A stretch of DNA of 64,000 nucleotides from Blastobasis lacticolella. Lineage: Eukaryota; Arthropoda; Insecta; Lepidoptera; Blastobasidae. Under the pieces are notes generated by a model that saw nothing but the letters and a program-made list of their open reading frames with translations, was not told where the DNA came from and made no database searches. Location: positions 14,058,563-14,122,562 of the forward strand of contig LR990048.1 in NCBI GenBank assembly GCA_905147135.1, given 5' to 3'. Positions 10,843 to 22,769 of this stretch are shown here, piece after piece (position 1 is the first letter of the stretch; the number at the start of each line of letters is the position of its first letter). Both the position numbers and the translations under genes were made by a program.

Positions 10843-11280
10843 GGTGTCCATAAAATAAGCCAGTAAGCAAATACAGGCATGACGCATTTCATCTTAGTCC
10901 TCACAGTGACAACGCATCTGCTGTTCTGCATGTTTGTTGCCTGCAACCTAAATGCTTAAATCCTAGTACGTAAATAGTGTTGCTAGGTATTTTTTCAGCT
11001 ATTCAAATTTAATATTCACCTTCTTGAATTCAAACATGAGTAGAATTTAATAATTACTATTAGATAGGTACTAAAATGACATCTTTCCTTATTTCGGAGC
11101 TGGCGGAAAAGTTCAACGAGAAATGCATAAACTTGTGCCAAGACTCACCACATGCATTCAACAGGATGTAGACTGAGTGAAAAAATAGACAAAAAAGTAT
11201 AACAACAATATCGTGTAGTTTTGCTGCACTTTCCAAAAATATTAAAATCTAGTGAATGTACTTTATGGACACCCTGTGAT
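10843..11280 (+). mobile_element. Mariner-like DNA transposon remnant
   Basis: GGTGTCCATAAA at 10843 is inverted as TTTATGGACACC at 11262, followed by CTGTGA. Just before the right end a short frame reads EMHKLVPRLTTCIQQDVD and then a stop. This resembles the C-terminus of IS630/mariner transposases, which sits close to the inverted repeat. Most of the coding region is missing. Confidence 0.45.
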
Positions 11281-11284
11281 ATCA

Positions 11285-12680
11285 GTATCCCGTGCATAGT
11301 CCACCTGCTTCAGTCATGACTGCCTAGTACAATAGAAGATATGGCGCAGACGCGAAATCAAGCTGTAACTTTTTTGCCTGTTAATGTTTATTGTGTTTTC
11401 GCAATTAGTTTGAAGACTATGTACCTAGGTGCAACATTGTGTTGAAGGCAACAAAAAACAAATAAATTAAAGTAGAAACAAACATCGAAATGTCTTGTTT
11501 TTGTGCCGGACTGCTCACGAGCTGCTTGTAATAATAATTTTATTAACCAGCCACTTGAGGTATTGATCGTAGTGATCTTTAGATTGAATTTTAAAACTCA
11601 TATGAAACGGTAGGTAGAAAAGACTTAAAGGCACAAAACCTATATCCTATCTGTAACTGGTAAAATTGTATTATTCAGTTGATTGACCTGATTATGAACT
11701 TGAGTGATCTATTACAACTGATTTCTAGAGATGCGGTCTTTCGTTTTCAAAATGTGATTATCGACATTGAAAAAGAAAAAGTTCGATAGTCATTTTCTCG
11801 GTAACTATTCCACGCACGAAAAAAATAATTGTACCTATCGTTTTAATACGTTTAGCACTCCATCCAGTTCACGGCTTTATACATGTATTATGAAACACCC
11901 TGTATATTCTGTGTATATGGTAAGTGCATGAGAGTAATTCTTTGATTCACGATTGCAGACAACAACATTAACATTTTAAAAGAACGGTTTCGTCCAGAAC
12001 CCCACATCCCTTCCAGGAAATATTGTCAATGTACCAATATAAAGCTATTCATGTAAAGATAATCAATATTTAACATCATCCCTTTCAGTAAATCCCTGGA
12101 AATATACCCAACGCGCCTAAAAGCTTTATCTTATACAATCTATTAATACTACTAAAATGTCAGGTAACTGTAACGATCACTATGTACCATGAGCTCGTCA
12201 CCATACAATTTATTTATATATCATATGTTTGTAGTTGATGGACTTGGAAATGAATACGCATATCATACACAGTGCAGTGTGTGGTTAAAATATAGTTTGC
12301 TTATCATGATTTCTTTTAACAAATGCTCTCAAATACTTAACCAAAACTTGGTTTTGTAATAAACTTAAACAATTTATTTGACGATAAGAGAAATATTTTA
12401 CTTCAAAAGCCCGTAATAAATTTACGCTATTGATTGGTTGGACGACAGGCGAAATATCGTGAATATCTTAAATGTTTGGCGTCAAGTATGGGACTCAAGA
12501 AAAAATACTCACAAGTGATAGTGATGTGAAATTCATACAAATACGTTCCAACGAAATATCGAAATAAATAATTGAATAAAAGCACACCTAAATATTAAAC
12601 GAGTCTAGAATTTAATTTTAATCTACTTGTTTGATGACTCAAATGGATTTGCTTCATAGGAATTAAATATCTCTATACTC
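11285..12680. other. No gene seen
   Basis: AT-rich, no supportable reading frame. The right inverted repeat of the 4.1-kb interval lies at 11871-11906. Confidence 0.4.
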
Positions 12681-12696
12681 AGTCTGATGAAACATT

Positions 12697-12947
12697 CACA
12701 TCACAGCCCGTAACAGTCCACTGCAGGACTTAGGGCCTCTCCCACGAAAGGGGGGTTATTGCCATAATCTCCACGCTTGGCAGGCGGGTTGGAGATCGCA
12801 GTGTTTAAATATAACAATGGAAAGTGCTGCTGCCCATTTTCCAGACTACGGAGACTCTTGATCTTTTGCCTCGAAAACATTAGTCGCCTTGTACGACACC
12901 CATGAGTGAAGGGATTGGTGCTATTCTACTCTGCCGGACACCACACG
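12697..12947 (-). mobile_element. Family A retroposon with 11-bp target duplication
   Basis: GATGAAACATT occurs at 12686-12696 and again at 12948-12958, exactly bracketing the copy. The reverse strand runs from CCGTGTGGTGTCCGGCAGAG to the GGGCTGTGATG tail. Confidence 0.88.
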
Positions 12948-12999
12948 GATGAAACATTACATCGAGTTTATAGTACCTAAAATGCCTTTATATTGTTTA

Positions 13000-14660
13000 C
13001 TTATAACTCCCTACATTATAAATCTTGGTCTAAAGAAATTACGTATCGAATCCATTTGCTTACGTATTTTTGTTTGCGTTGTTTAAATTTAATCGACTCG
13101 GTAAATAAATAAAACGTCGTATGCACACATCCCTACATCATTAGCTGTTGTGCTGCTGTTACTCATTAGTGAGCGTCCAATGAGGAAATGGGATAGGGTG
13201 AGGGCCGCGAACTCATCGAAATCAACTAACTAAGTAGTGGGGCGCGTCATTTTAGACTAGACGAGCTCTACGTATAGTAGGCAGTTACTATGCAGGCGTG
13301 AATCTTGCACAGACAGTCACCCTTGGTTATTTGAATAAAGCCAATTAGCTGATGCTAATGCTGAGATGCTCAATAGAGTTAAAGAACGTCATACCTATTG
13401 CTCTTACAGTAAGGGAAAAGTCGGAAGGGAACCTACTTAGGCAGGCACAACGTTGGACTCGTATTTCAAATGCATATACGAGTACAGTGGCCTATTCGAC
13501 ATCAATTTGACAGGTGATGAATTAGTTTGTGGCATTGGCTATGGTTTCCATACAAAAAAGAGAGAAAGGGAAAGTAAAACGAAAGAGACCTAGGTATACG
13601 AAAGCTACGTTCGAAAGAAAAAATATCATGGACTGACATTTTTGATGGTCGTATCAATCGAAGTGATATACAATCAATGATAAGTCACTGGTTCATTTAA
13701 TGTTATGTAAAAGTTATTTTAGTTTAGTTACTCCATGCCCTTTCATACGCCAAAATATGATTCATGGGCCCTGCTCGAGGGTGACTAGCTAAAGAGAAAT
13801 AAATTTATGGCTGAGAATAAATTTCAGCGCAGTGTATTTGTCAGACTTCTAGTTCTATCATCAGGATCTATGGTCCCGGGTCATCACGATAAACCACTCC
13901 ATCACCTGTGATTGCCTTCCGGGGCAAGTTCACGTTAAAAATAAAGGCCCTCTTGAGTTGAGACGGTTGAAACGGCAAGATGTAGAATTTATTTAAAAAT
14001 TTGTAGTGGAGCTGTGTTAAGACTAATAAAATTCGAACTTGTTGGGATTTTTCACCAGTGCGCCGGCAACTATAGCGCAAGTAAAATATTTTTCTGCTCC
14101 CCCTCTGCAACACCACAGTGTTGTGGGTGAGGAAGAGCTTAACGTGTAACGAGGGCTACACTCACGGAAGCGAGTAGTATCAAAGCTAGAACTATAAGCT
14201 ACATTACCGCCAAATTTCATCAAAATCCGTTCAGTATTTTACAAACATCAAATAAGAAACATCCATCCATCCTTACATACTTTACATTTATAACATTAGT
14301 CGGACAGAATAGGATAAGACAGGCTTGTAGGATACACTGCACACAAGCGCGTATAACTCACGGGTGACTTATCATCGTGTTCACGTGTCCCCAACAAGTT
14401 CGGACGGTTCGATAAATCAAGCTTATTTTCACCGCCTTTCTTTCGCAGGACGTGAATAGACTCGGTAATCAGGTGGAGAATTCGGGAAGGTAAATCACTC
14501 GATTCTTCACGGCACACCAGGGAAATCGCTTACGGGCCGTAAGCCCAGTCGATTGCTCGCCGTTGTTAGTTGCATTCTGTTCTCAAGTGTTTGCGGGCTT
14601 AGGTTGAATACCTAGACTTGATTTAACTGTGTATTGTTTGTTTTGAGTTTTTTTATGTTA
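13000..14660. other. No gene seen; one dispersed-repeat tail
   Basis: No gene is supportable. 14195-14300 (CCAAATTTCATCAAAATCCG, then a CATCCATCCATCC run) resembles the 3' side of the widespread Helitron-like repeats seen elsewhere in the window. Confidence 0.4.
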
Positions 14661-14670
14661 AACGGTACGT

Positions 14671-14933
14671 CAGTGGCCGTATAGTGTGAGGCAGAGTAGA
14701 ATAGCACCAACCCCTTACACTAGTGGGTGTCGTATATTTCAAAACAATAGTTTAAAGTTAAAATATCTAGAATATCCGTAGGCTGGAAAATGGGCAGCAG
14801 CGTTTTCCATTGTTATATTTACAACACTGCGATCTCCAACCCGCCTGCCACGCGTGGAGATTATGGCAATAACCTCCCATTTCGTGGGAGAGGCCCTAAG
14901 CCCTAAGTTACGGGCTGTGATGATGATGATGAT
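14671..14933 (+). mobile_element. Family A retroposon with 9-bp target duplication
   Basis: ACGGTACGT at 14662-14670 is repeated at 14934-14942. The body has CTCCAACCCGCCTGCC and the copy ends in TGATGATGATGATGAT. Confidence 0.88.
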
Positions 14934-15109
14934 ACGGTACGTACCTGTAACGTTTTATCTGTTAGGTATAGGAAGCTAATGGATGCAAGAGGCAGAAAGT
15001 CAATCGTGTGGAAGACGTGGGGGATTTGTTCAGAACAGAGGATCCTACGGATGAGAAGATTATGACGGTGATAAGTAATAATAGATTTAATGTTATTATA
15101 ATATTTATA

Positions 15110-15355
15110 ATAAATAAATAAATAATCGTAGACAAAGTCACACAGCGCCATCTAGCCCCAAACTAAACAAAGCTTGTACTATGGGTGCTAGATAACTGAT
15201 ATACTACTTAAATACTTTTTTTAAATACATACTTATTATACATAGAACACCCAGACCCGTAACAGAAATTAGAATTCATCATTGAAATTTCTGCGCGGCC
15301 GGGAATCGAACCTGGGACCTCTTGCGTGGCATGTTGACCACTAAACCAGGTCGTC
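15110..15355 (-). repeat. SINE-2
   Basis: Read in reverse: GACGACCTGGTTTAGTGGTC, B box GGTTCGATTCC, then AATTTCTGTTACGGGTCTGG, ATGGCGCTGTGTGA and a TTTA-rich tail. Confidence 0.8.
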
Positions 15356-15359
15356 AAAA

Positions 15360-16880
15360 ATAATGATTTGAAAATACTACTAACTACTGCACTATAGTGT
15401 AGTAGTAGTACTGCACTACTATATTATTCCATTTGTCGTCGTCAGTTTGCAGTTTTATGAAAAGTTTAGTTATCAACATTAAATGATAAGCACCAGGTAG
15501 CTTATCTAATGTTGACTCATTATACCTACAAAGATTCATCGTAATCGAATAGATAGACCATTTCCGAGAAATTGAAAAATTTGCTTGTATGTAAATTCCA
15601 GTTTCCGTCATTTTCGCCATACAAACGCGAATTTCATAGGTAAGAACCTAATATAGTTTACACATTGATACAAAATTCGGTATTCGGACAAAAATCTGTT
15701 GAAAAACAATTTTCACCAACAGCATTTCATTTGCAAAGCAAAGAACAGCTTAATGATTTTTTTTATTAATGGAGGCAGTACTATGGAATCTTTTGGTTAC
15801 GACAAGGGACCCAACTTTCGAGAACGAAGATGGATTTCCATGAGCCCCTATTGAATATATACCCCTAATCTCTCCACTGTACGTTTACGTATCTAATGAT
15901 TAATGGCCATGATAGGATTTGATAAAAGTGGTTTAGCTAATATAATACTCAGAAAAAAATTAAATTTATTTTTACAAGCTTTAGCGGCAGAGGTAGTTCT
16001 CATATATCATAATCATGCATGAACCTACGGCATCGGCAACCCATGCTCTCATAATGTTTGGTGGTGGCGTGGGAGTCAGTTCATTCTCTTCTCTTCAAAC
16101 TTGAACGATGGCTTGGCCCTTAACTTGGAGGTCACAGGAAAATTGAAAACGATCCTGGAAACCAGTAGGTTTATTTTTATGGGTTGTAGTGTGGTCCTCT
16201 GATATTTATTTGCCTGCTTTCTGCGGTGGCGTCAGCGTCTCCGAGAAAAAAACATCTTCCGCTTTAAGTGTAGGCTTCGGCCGCTTAATCGCTAACCAAC
16301 GCCGTTCCCCGCTCGCAGCTCTCCAGCTGTTTCGTGACCATGATGCATGCAACTGCGTCGAAATATCGGACTAACCGCCAACACGCGAATAGGAAACTCG
16401 GAACATATCTTTAAAATGTAAGATAAAAAGCCTTCAGGAACAATTTCTCTAATTGATAGTGAGAACCGCATCAAAATCCGTTGCGTACATACAGAGGGAC
16501 AGATGGTGGGAAGCGACTTTGTTATATTCTATGTAAAGAATTCAAGAAAAGAATACTTTCGATTTCCAACTTTTCTACGAACGCGGGAAAGAGCGTATTC
16601 CTACTTACCCCATTTAACAAACAAGTAATTACACAGGAAATAAGGTAGGTCACGGAACAATCACGGAAACGACCCCGAGCGTTTTAATCTAGGATTGCTA
16701 GGATGAACCACTTCGTTATCTTTAAATTGTAAATGGCATTTCTAAATCGTCCAGGTTAATTGCGAGAGCTGTCGACCTAAATCACGATGGCGAAAGAGAT
16801 AGGAAACTAAGTAACTATCTCTGAATGGATCCGTAAAGCCAATTAAGGGTTGATACCGAATAGAATAAAGTACAGTCTAA
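15360..16880. other. No gene seen; one Helitron-like 3' piece
   Basis: No supportable gene. 16370-16540 resembles 54650-54770 (CGCATCAAAATCCGTTGC, then CGACTTTGTTATATTCTATG), a dispersed repeat. Confidence 0.4.
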
Positions 16881-16883
16881 GTT

Positions 16884-17136
16884 GACCGTGTGGTGTCCGG
16901 CAGAGTAGAATAGACTAACCCCTTACACACGTGGGTGTCGTACAAGGCGAATAATCTTTTCGAGGCAAACGGTCTAGAGTCTCCGTAGGCAGGAAAATGG
17001 GCAGCAGCGTTTTTAATAGTTATATTTATAATACTGCGATCTCCAACCCACCTGCCAAGCATGGATATTATGCCAATAACCTCCCCCTTCGTGGGAGAGG
17101 CCCTAAGTCCTGCAGTGGACTGTTATGAGCTGTGAT
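16884..17136 (+). mobile_element. Family A retroposon, tail worn
   Basis: Starts ACCGTGTGGTGTCCGGCAGA and ends at GAGCTGTGAT with only one tail unit. The internal block matches other copies. Confidence 0.8.
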
Positions 17137-17482
17137 AAACAGTGTTAACGTAGAAAACACTCGACCTAACCATCCAATAGAATTTCTGCAGTAGATTTAC
17201 ATATAAGTATGTCTCATAAAGTATTATGGTATAGTCTAGACTCATACTTGTTATTGGATGCTTTGTTTCATGTTTGTTCGCAAACTATCTTCCTATAAAA
17301 TAAAACAAACTAATAAAACAATAGCAATAACTGTACTTTATAACGACTTTTATAGAGTAGATACTGAAACCAGCGAAGCGTGCGACAATTTGGATTTTTG
17401 TCATACTGTCTAGTCTTCTTAGCATTTTAATGGATGTTTTCATTTAATTTTATACATCATATACGAGTAGTACTAACTTAGG

Positions 17483-17560
17483 TCCTGACCTGCCAAATCT
17501 TGGATTATGGTCCAGGTAGCCCCGGGCACTCAAGCATTTAATCATCATTAACATTAACGC
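17483..17560 (+). repeat. SINE-1 3' fragment
   Basis: CTGACCTGCCAAATCTTGGA, then CCCCGGGCACTC and TTAACGCCAAGAT are the terminal part of SINE-1. Confidence 0.65.
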
Positions 17561-17984
17561 CAAGATTGATGATGATGATACGAGTAGGTACCATTAAAGC
17601 AATAATCTTGAACTGTTTTGACGAAGCGCGGGAATAGGTTAGCACTGGCAAATTTGCACCACTATTTAAGTTAGTATGACTATTCTATCAATATTCTGTG
17701 CCTGTGTGATACCTACTTGCTTTGTTCAAAAATATTGACCAAATTATCAATTTCAGTTAATTACCTATTTAAGATTTTGACTACCTTTCCGCGACTTCGT
17801 CTACGCAGACCTCATTCTTATTTAGGATTGTCTAAAGAGCAGTAGCTATGTTTACGAAAATCTAAGGTAACATCTAGAAACAAAAACAAATATTAAAAGT
17901 AGAGACAGCTACTGAGTGATGATCTCCACTTCCGACATCGGGTCCATTTATTCTGTAGTTGACCTAGGTACAAAAAAAAAATGC

Positions 17985-18193
17985 TTGTACAAATTCGGAC
18001 AGCGCTTCTAGCCCCGAAATAAGCAAAGCTGTTAGGGAACTGATAAACTACTTATATACTTTTCTTTTTTAATACTTACTTATTATACATATCTACAACA
18101 CCCAGATCCGTAACAGAAATTATAATTTACCGGCCGGGAATCGAACCTGGGACCTCTGTGGCAGGCAACCAACTGAACCACTCAAGTCGTCAT
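17985..18193 (-). repeat. SINE-2
   Basis: Reverse copy with the B box (GGAATCGAACC on +), the CCAGATCCGTAACAGAAATT block and a head ending AAGTCGTC. The tail is weakly kept. Confidence 0.75.
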
Positions 18194-18602
18194 AAGTACC
18201 TAGGTACCTACCTACTCATTTATAAGAATCTACTGCAGGGTGACCTGAAATCTTTCTGTAATTAGAAGGCTAACTTGTAAGTTAGTAACACAATGGGCAG
18301 ACAACCAAGGAAAATCTATTTTCAGGTCGACACCGAAAAGATCATCGTCACGGAGCCCCAGACGAGGGTATGATGGGACCCAAATGGACACGTTCGTGCG
18401 GAAAGGAGGGCCATTGTGATTCGTAATAACTCACTGGAATCTCGACTGGCCGCCATATTTTTTCTTTTTTTTTGGTAGACGCAATCTGACCGTAAAAATG
18501 GAATGCTCGTGAAGTTTCAACAGGCGTACGGACGTGCGGAAACGGGCGATATCTCTCTTGCTGTTGTACTAAATAGGTAAGTATTTATCGAGGTAAATAT
18601 AA

Positions 18603-18640
18603 ACTAGCTGTTGCCCGCAACTTTGTCCGCAAGGGCTACT
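18603..18640. repeat. Helitron-like repeat end
   Basis: ACTAGCTGTTGCCCGC followed by AACTTTGTCCGC is the conserved terminal stretch shared with 40757, 44604 and 54578. Confidence 0.5.
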
Positions 18641-18899
18641 GAACATAAACTAAATAGGCACCTATTCCTAGAAATTACTTGAAAATGAACATTGTGATCA
18701 TCTGCGATACTGAATCTAACTGCAAAACAGGTGAACTGATTCAGGATAGGTATAAACCCGGATGAACTTAAAGAGGACATTTTACGGGGTAGATACCTAG
18801 TTTAAGGTAGTTTATTTCCCAATAATCACTCCTCTCCAATCTTGAGAAGTGCTCTGAAGACCCTTGAGAATTGAGTTGCTTGAGCACCAAGTTGGCTAC

Positions 18900-19740
18900 G
18901 CTTATTCTGCATGAGGCGCTCCCGAGCATAGTACAGAATGCTTGAAGCGGGCGTTTATTACATCGGTCCTGGTGCTGCAGTGGACATTTTGACACAGTGG
19001 ACCTCACAGCCAACTTTTGGGGACTAACCCCCAAAACAACAATGTGGCTCTATAAAGTAGTAATAAGACCTTGGCGGTGAAGGGATAAGGTAGCCTAGTA
19101 AGGGATGGAAAAGGTGGAATAGGGTAATTACCCATCTGGCCGGATGTTGTGACCATTGCACCAGGGATCCGACAATTGATCTTCGGAAGTAGTATTTAGA
19201 TATGCCGCGGAAGTTGCCACACTTCTCTAGCGCGATGTAGTATGGGCCAGCGCCATCTAATTGCGGATGCTTGAAGACCTTGTGTTCGTGTAGGTAGTCG
19301 TAATATGAGTATTGTTGAGTTTCCCTATTGGAGCGATAGATGTCGCTACAAGACCTATATTCTGCTATGGAGCCGTAGTATGGTAGACAAAAACTAATCA
19401 AAAAACCACAGTAAGTAAACTCCAGAAACTTCAAAGATCAAATGCATGGCAGCAACGGGCTGCATGAGGACTACACCAACCACAGCTATGGAGGCCATGC
19501 TATACACCTCTACACTTGCATATAAGACAGGAAGCAGCTACAACTATGGTACGTCTGAAACACTCTAACTTATGAGGAAAAGATCAGATCCCACACGCCG
19601 CGCTATAGGAGGTATTAAAAGAAGAATCCATGTTAGAGGCAACGAATGACAGAATTTACAAACAAATAGTCTTAGACAAAAAATACAAGATAAAACTTAA
19701 TGAAGACCCGTCAACAACATTCACATAAGCATAAGTAGTA
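18900..19740 (+). mobile_element. Degenerate Jockey/I-like LINE fragment, interrupted
   Basis: Frames on + read GLTPKTTMWLYKVVIRP, then (past an insertion) GAVVWWTKTN, then LQRSNAW and ACMAATG-like and MRTTPTTAMEAML motifs. These are the connection and C-terminal motifs of Jockey/I/R1-type reverse transcriptases. Stops and frameshifts are frequent. A 278-bp insertion splits it at 19072-19349. Confidence 0.75.
19072..19349. mobile_element. 278-bp insertion in a LINE, 7-bp target duplication
   Basis: AAGACCT flanks it at 19065-19071 and 19350-19356. Removing the insert and one flank restores a continuous LINE frame (VIRP followed by IFCYGAVVWW). The insert itself has no recognised relatives here. 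A 136-codon frame across it on the minus strand looks incidental. Confidence 0.75.
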
Positions 19741-19743
19741 GAG

Positions 19744-19780
19744 TGGCGAGTTATTTCTTGGTGTAAGAAATAACTCGCCA
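19744..19780. repeat. Perfect 16-bp-arm hairpin
   Basis: TGGCGAGTTATTTCTT, loop GGTGT, then the exact reverse complement. Pairing continues imperfectly outward (GTAGTAGAG against CATACTAC). It lies at the junction of two LINE fragments of opposite orientation. Confidence 0.85.
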
Positions 19781-19800
19781 TACTACCATGGATGTACCCG

Positions 19801-20290
19801 TTATGTACATATAACTCCGCACATCCACCGCAGCATTTTCAATTCGTTAACGTCAAGTACGCAGAAGTGCTTCGTTAGTGCCGGCCAAGTCTCGCAGCCA
19901 TAGAGAATCACAGGTCTCATTATGCTCTTGTATGTAAGACCCTTGAGCTTGACGGGGATTTTAGGGTCACAAGTGACTAACGTGTGCTCACGCCATTTGA
20001 CCCAAGCTCCAGAGATACCACGACATTGGAATGGATATCTCCGGACTCGTGCAGCATGCATCTGAGGTACCTATTTGAATTTATCTGTTTTACTGACAAC
20101 TGTTTTCCCTGCATGGATGGTTTCAAGATCAGTGCAGAGTATACGGCCCGCTGCAGCGCGGTTTTAGCGATATTCAGCTTCAAACCGTCGGTATCTAGAA
20201 TTTCCTTATACAAGCGTGTTCAGTTTATCCTGGTCCCAAGATCTATTTACAAGGACAATATCATAAGCGTATTACGAAAGTCATAGAGGT
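19801..20290 (-). mobile_element. RTE-like LINE fragment, C-terminal region
   Basis: On the minus strand two overlapping frames carry GLKLNIAKTA, then DPKIPVKLKGLTYKSIMRP, VILYGCETWPAL and ELKMLRWMCGV. These are the typical end-of-palm to C-terminal motifs of RTE-like LINEs. At least one frameshift lies near 20000. A sister fragment lies at 60744-61600. Confidence 0.85.
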
Positions 20291-20339
20291 GTCCGGAATG
20301 TCAGATGAGAAGACATCCGCCTCGACCACAGATGTAGAA

Positions 20340-21230
20340 AACAGCACCGCCATCTAATGTGAAAGTTTAATAAGTTAAATTCCTAGCAAATATTATGGTT
20401 TGTATTCCCGCCCCTTTTCTAGGCCGTTCTGAGTGAAAATGCACAGTTTTCGGAATTTTTCCTTTAGTTGGGTCCTAAAACTGAGGCAATGAGTCAGTAG
20501 TAAAATGGGCTATTTTCAAACTGGAATATCTCAGTAAGTACTCGACGTAACTTTCTCTGAATTTTAACAGGTAACCAGAATACTTTACTTATCTCAGAAT
20601 ACTTCAAATATCATACTTTATTTATATAAGAATCATATAAAATCATCGCACTAAAATATCTTCGCTTAAATACTATATTTGCTACGGACGAAGAAGTTCA
20701 AGTTAAAGTTGTATGGCCGTTTTCACTAAACTTAGGCTTGCTGATTTGTCAGAAACGTCTAAGTTGAGATAAGAAAGAAGTTAGCCGTTTTCTAAATTTA
20801 TATTGTGTTAAAAAAAAACAATAACATTTAAAATTCAAACATTGATGAGCGGCCAGCAACTTTCAGTGTGCTCTATATATTACCTACTGAAAAATAAATG
20901 ATATCACATAAAAATACCCCATGAAAATCAATACAGCGCCACCGCTGGTCGTAGTCAATACTACTTTGAGTCTATGTTTGAACCAAATACCGCCACACAT
21001 ACAACCACATGACCGCATAGGCTTGGTTGGGTTGAGCGCTGTTATACCTCTCAAGTTTTAATACAGGCTGTAGGTTCGACGTTTATATGCTAGATGGCGC
21101 TACAATATTGCTCATTGTTCAAAATGGTTTGTTTATCGGTAGCAGGGTTGTTACCACTATGAATAAGAAAGGCGGAACGTAACCCATGTCTCTATTTTGT
21201 GGTTGTACTTAACAACTTGACTAATGATTT
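20340..21230. other. No gene seen
   Basis: AT-rich, unassigned. No frame or splice structure supports a gene. Confidence 0.4.
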
Positions 21231-21235
21231 AGCTA

Positions 21236-21395
21236 CCACAGTAGGCCTAGCACAAGTTGCTCTCGCGCGCGATAAACGAAAAAAAGCGCGACATAGGTAT
21301 TGCTATCTCTTTCGTCTTAGTATTGAGAGAAAGAGACAAACGCTCTCTCGCGGCGCGAGCTTTGTCGCGGACACACATGTGCTAGGGCCACAGTA
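21236..21395. mobile_element. hAT-like MITE with 8-bp target duplication
   Basis: CCACAGTA at 21236-21243 repeats at 21388-21395. The 144-bp interior begins GGCCTAGCACA and ends TGTGCTAGGG, short inverted ends. An 8-bp duplication is the hAT signature. A second copy, inverted, lies at 52572-52725. Confidence 0.8.
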
Positions 21396-21745
21396 CAGTG
21401 CAACATACTTATCTTTGTATATCTTTCTTACTTAAGACTCGCTTACTTTCACTTGACTGCGGCGCCAGTGGTGAAGAAGTGGGCGTTTCAATATATTATT
21501 TTAGTACAATTAATGCCTTAGTTCCAATTTTCTCCACTGAATTTTTTAACTTGGTGGCACTGTACATGCATTCTAGCGGGCTCCTACATCTGCGTATTTG
21601 TCTCCTTGGCATTTTGTAATGGTTATTCACGAATTTACAGGAATTTTCTATTGTTGTTTCTTTGTTCTAATTTAAAATGGGATAAAATTAATCGGGTGTG
21701 TAACGTTATAAAATAATAGTTTCCACTTAATGTATGCTTTTCAGG

Positions 21746-21812
21746 TTAATTAACTCCGAGAAGTGGGTTAAATTAGGCTTGCGAAATCCAAGAACATATA
21801 AGTTAAGTTAAA
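21746..21812 (+). repeat. Divergent direct repeat, first copy
   Basis: TTAAATTAGGCTTGCGAAAT and the following GTTAAGTTAA resemble 23046-23120 (CAAATTAGGCTTGCAAGATT, GAAGTTAAGTAA). The element type is unknown. Confidence 0.45.
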
Positions 21813-22246
21813 CCACCTTTCGACTTCATCATCAGACCAGCACCATGGTAGCATATTAATGCATTGTCATCAAAGTTGCATATGTATACCAAAGGTCTTG
21901 GCTAAAAAAACACCCAGAGTCGCTAGAAATTTATTATACTTATTCATAATATGTACATCAAACATGTATAATAATTTACTGCAAAATCTATGTAGTATAC
22001 TAGATATTTTGTTTGTCAATGATACAATCTTCTTTTATTTTGTTGGTTATAATACAGGGGTGTTTTATGAAAGAAAAAAGGTAGATAGGGGTAAAGTAGC
22101 CTTCGACTTTGCCCCTACATACCCTTTTTTTCTTTGAGTTTAAACTATCCCAATATTATAGCGAACAAACAAAAAAAGTATTATTCATATCGGTCTAGCC
22201 GTTTTCGAGTTTTAGCAAGACTAACGCACTGCAGTTGATATTAATA

Positions 22247-22769
22247 CAGGTTGTCCTTACGCTCTGGACAAAGCCGAACACTACTAGTTCAGTAGGGTAT
22301 TTAAAACAAAACTGCAAAGTATCATAACAATCAGTCCAGTATTTATCGAATAATCAACGATTTTAAATTTATCATTCAGGAGCAGCCTGTTTGCAGTTGC
22401 ATGGTCTAAGAAGTACCCTAAACATTGCAAACTCTTTTGAATTGCATTAGAACTCCGCGCCAGATGACAGCTTTTATTAAATAAAAATAAATTGTATTGT
22501 AATTTGACAATAATTTGAAGTGTGACTTAACGCGACTCGCTTTTCATGTGTCATGTCATGGGCGTTAATAATTAATTCTAGATCAATTAATACGTGTTGT
22601 CATGATACAGTATGTTGAAATTATTGCCGAGTAAGTTACAATTTAATTTGTAGGAAAAAATAGTGTTTTTTTTGTCTAATTAAAGAAAGACCTATTTTAA
22701 GATGCTGCTGAGTAGCAGTCTTTAACAGGGTTTTATTATTTGTCCAGAGGCTAAGGTCACCCTGTATAT
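22247..22769. mobile_element. ~520-bp DNA element with 28-bp terminal inverted repeats
   Basis: TACAGGTTGTCCTTACGCTC at the left continues to TGGACAAA and is inverted at the right (TTTGTCCAGAGGCTAAGGTC, ACCCTGTA). The inside is AT-rich and non-coding. A copy of its right part lies at 43065-43160. Confidence 0.65.

Larger units (their letters stand above)
7763..11906. mobile_element. 4.1-kb interval bounded by 35-bp inverted repeats
   Basis: The left end TATACAGGGTGTTTCATAAT continues to ATAAAGCCG and is repeated in exact inverted form at 11871-11906. The flanks share TATA, compatible with a TA-type target. No transposase frame was found inside. The interior holds two SINE-1 copies in opposite orientation, a partial mariner-like remnant and much unassigned sequence. 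It may be one large non-autonomous element with later insertions, or two separate small elements facing each other. Confidence 0.6.

Noticed and set aside
19024..19434. 136-codon minus-strand frame
   Set aside because: It spans a LINE and an inserted repeat with target duplications, so it is not a gene.
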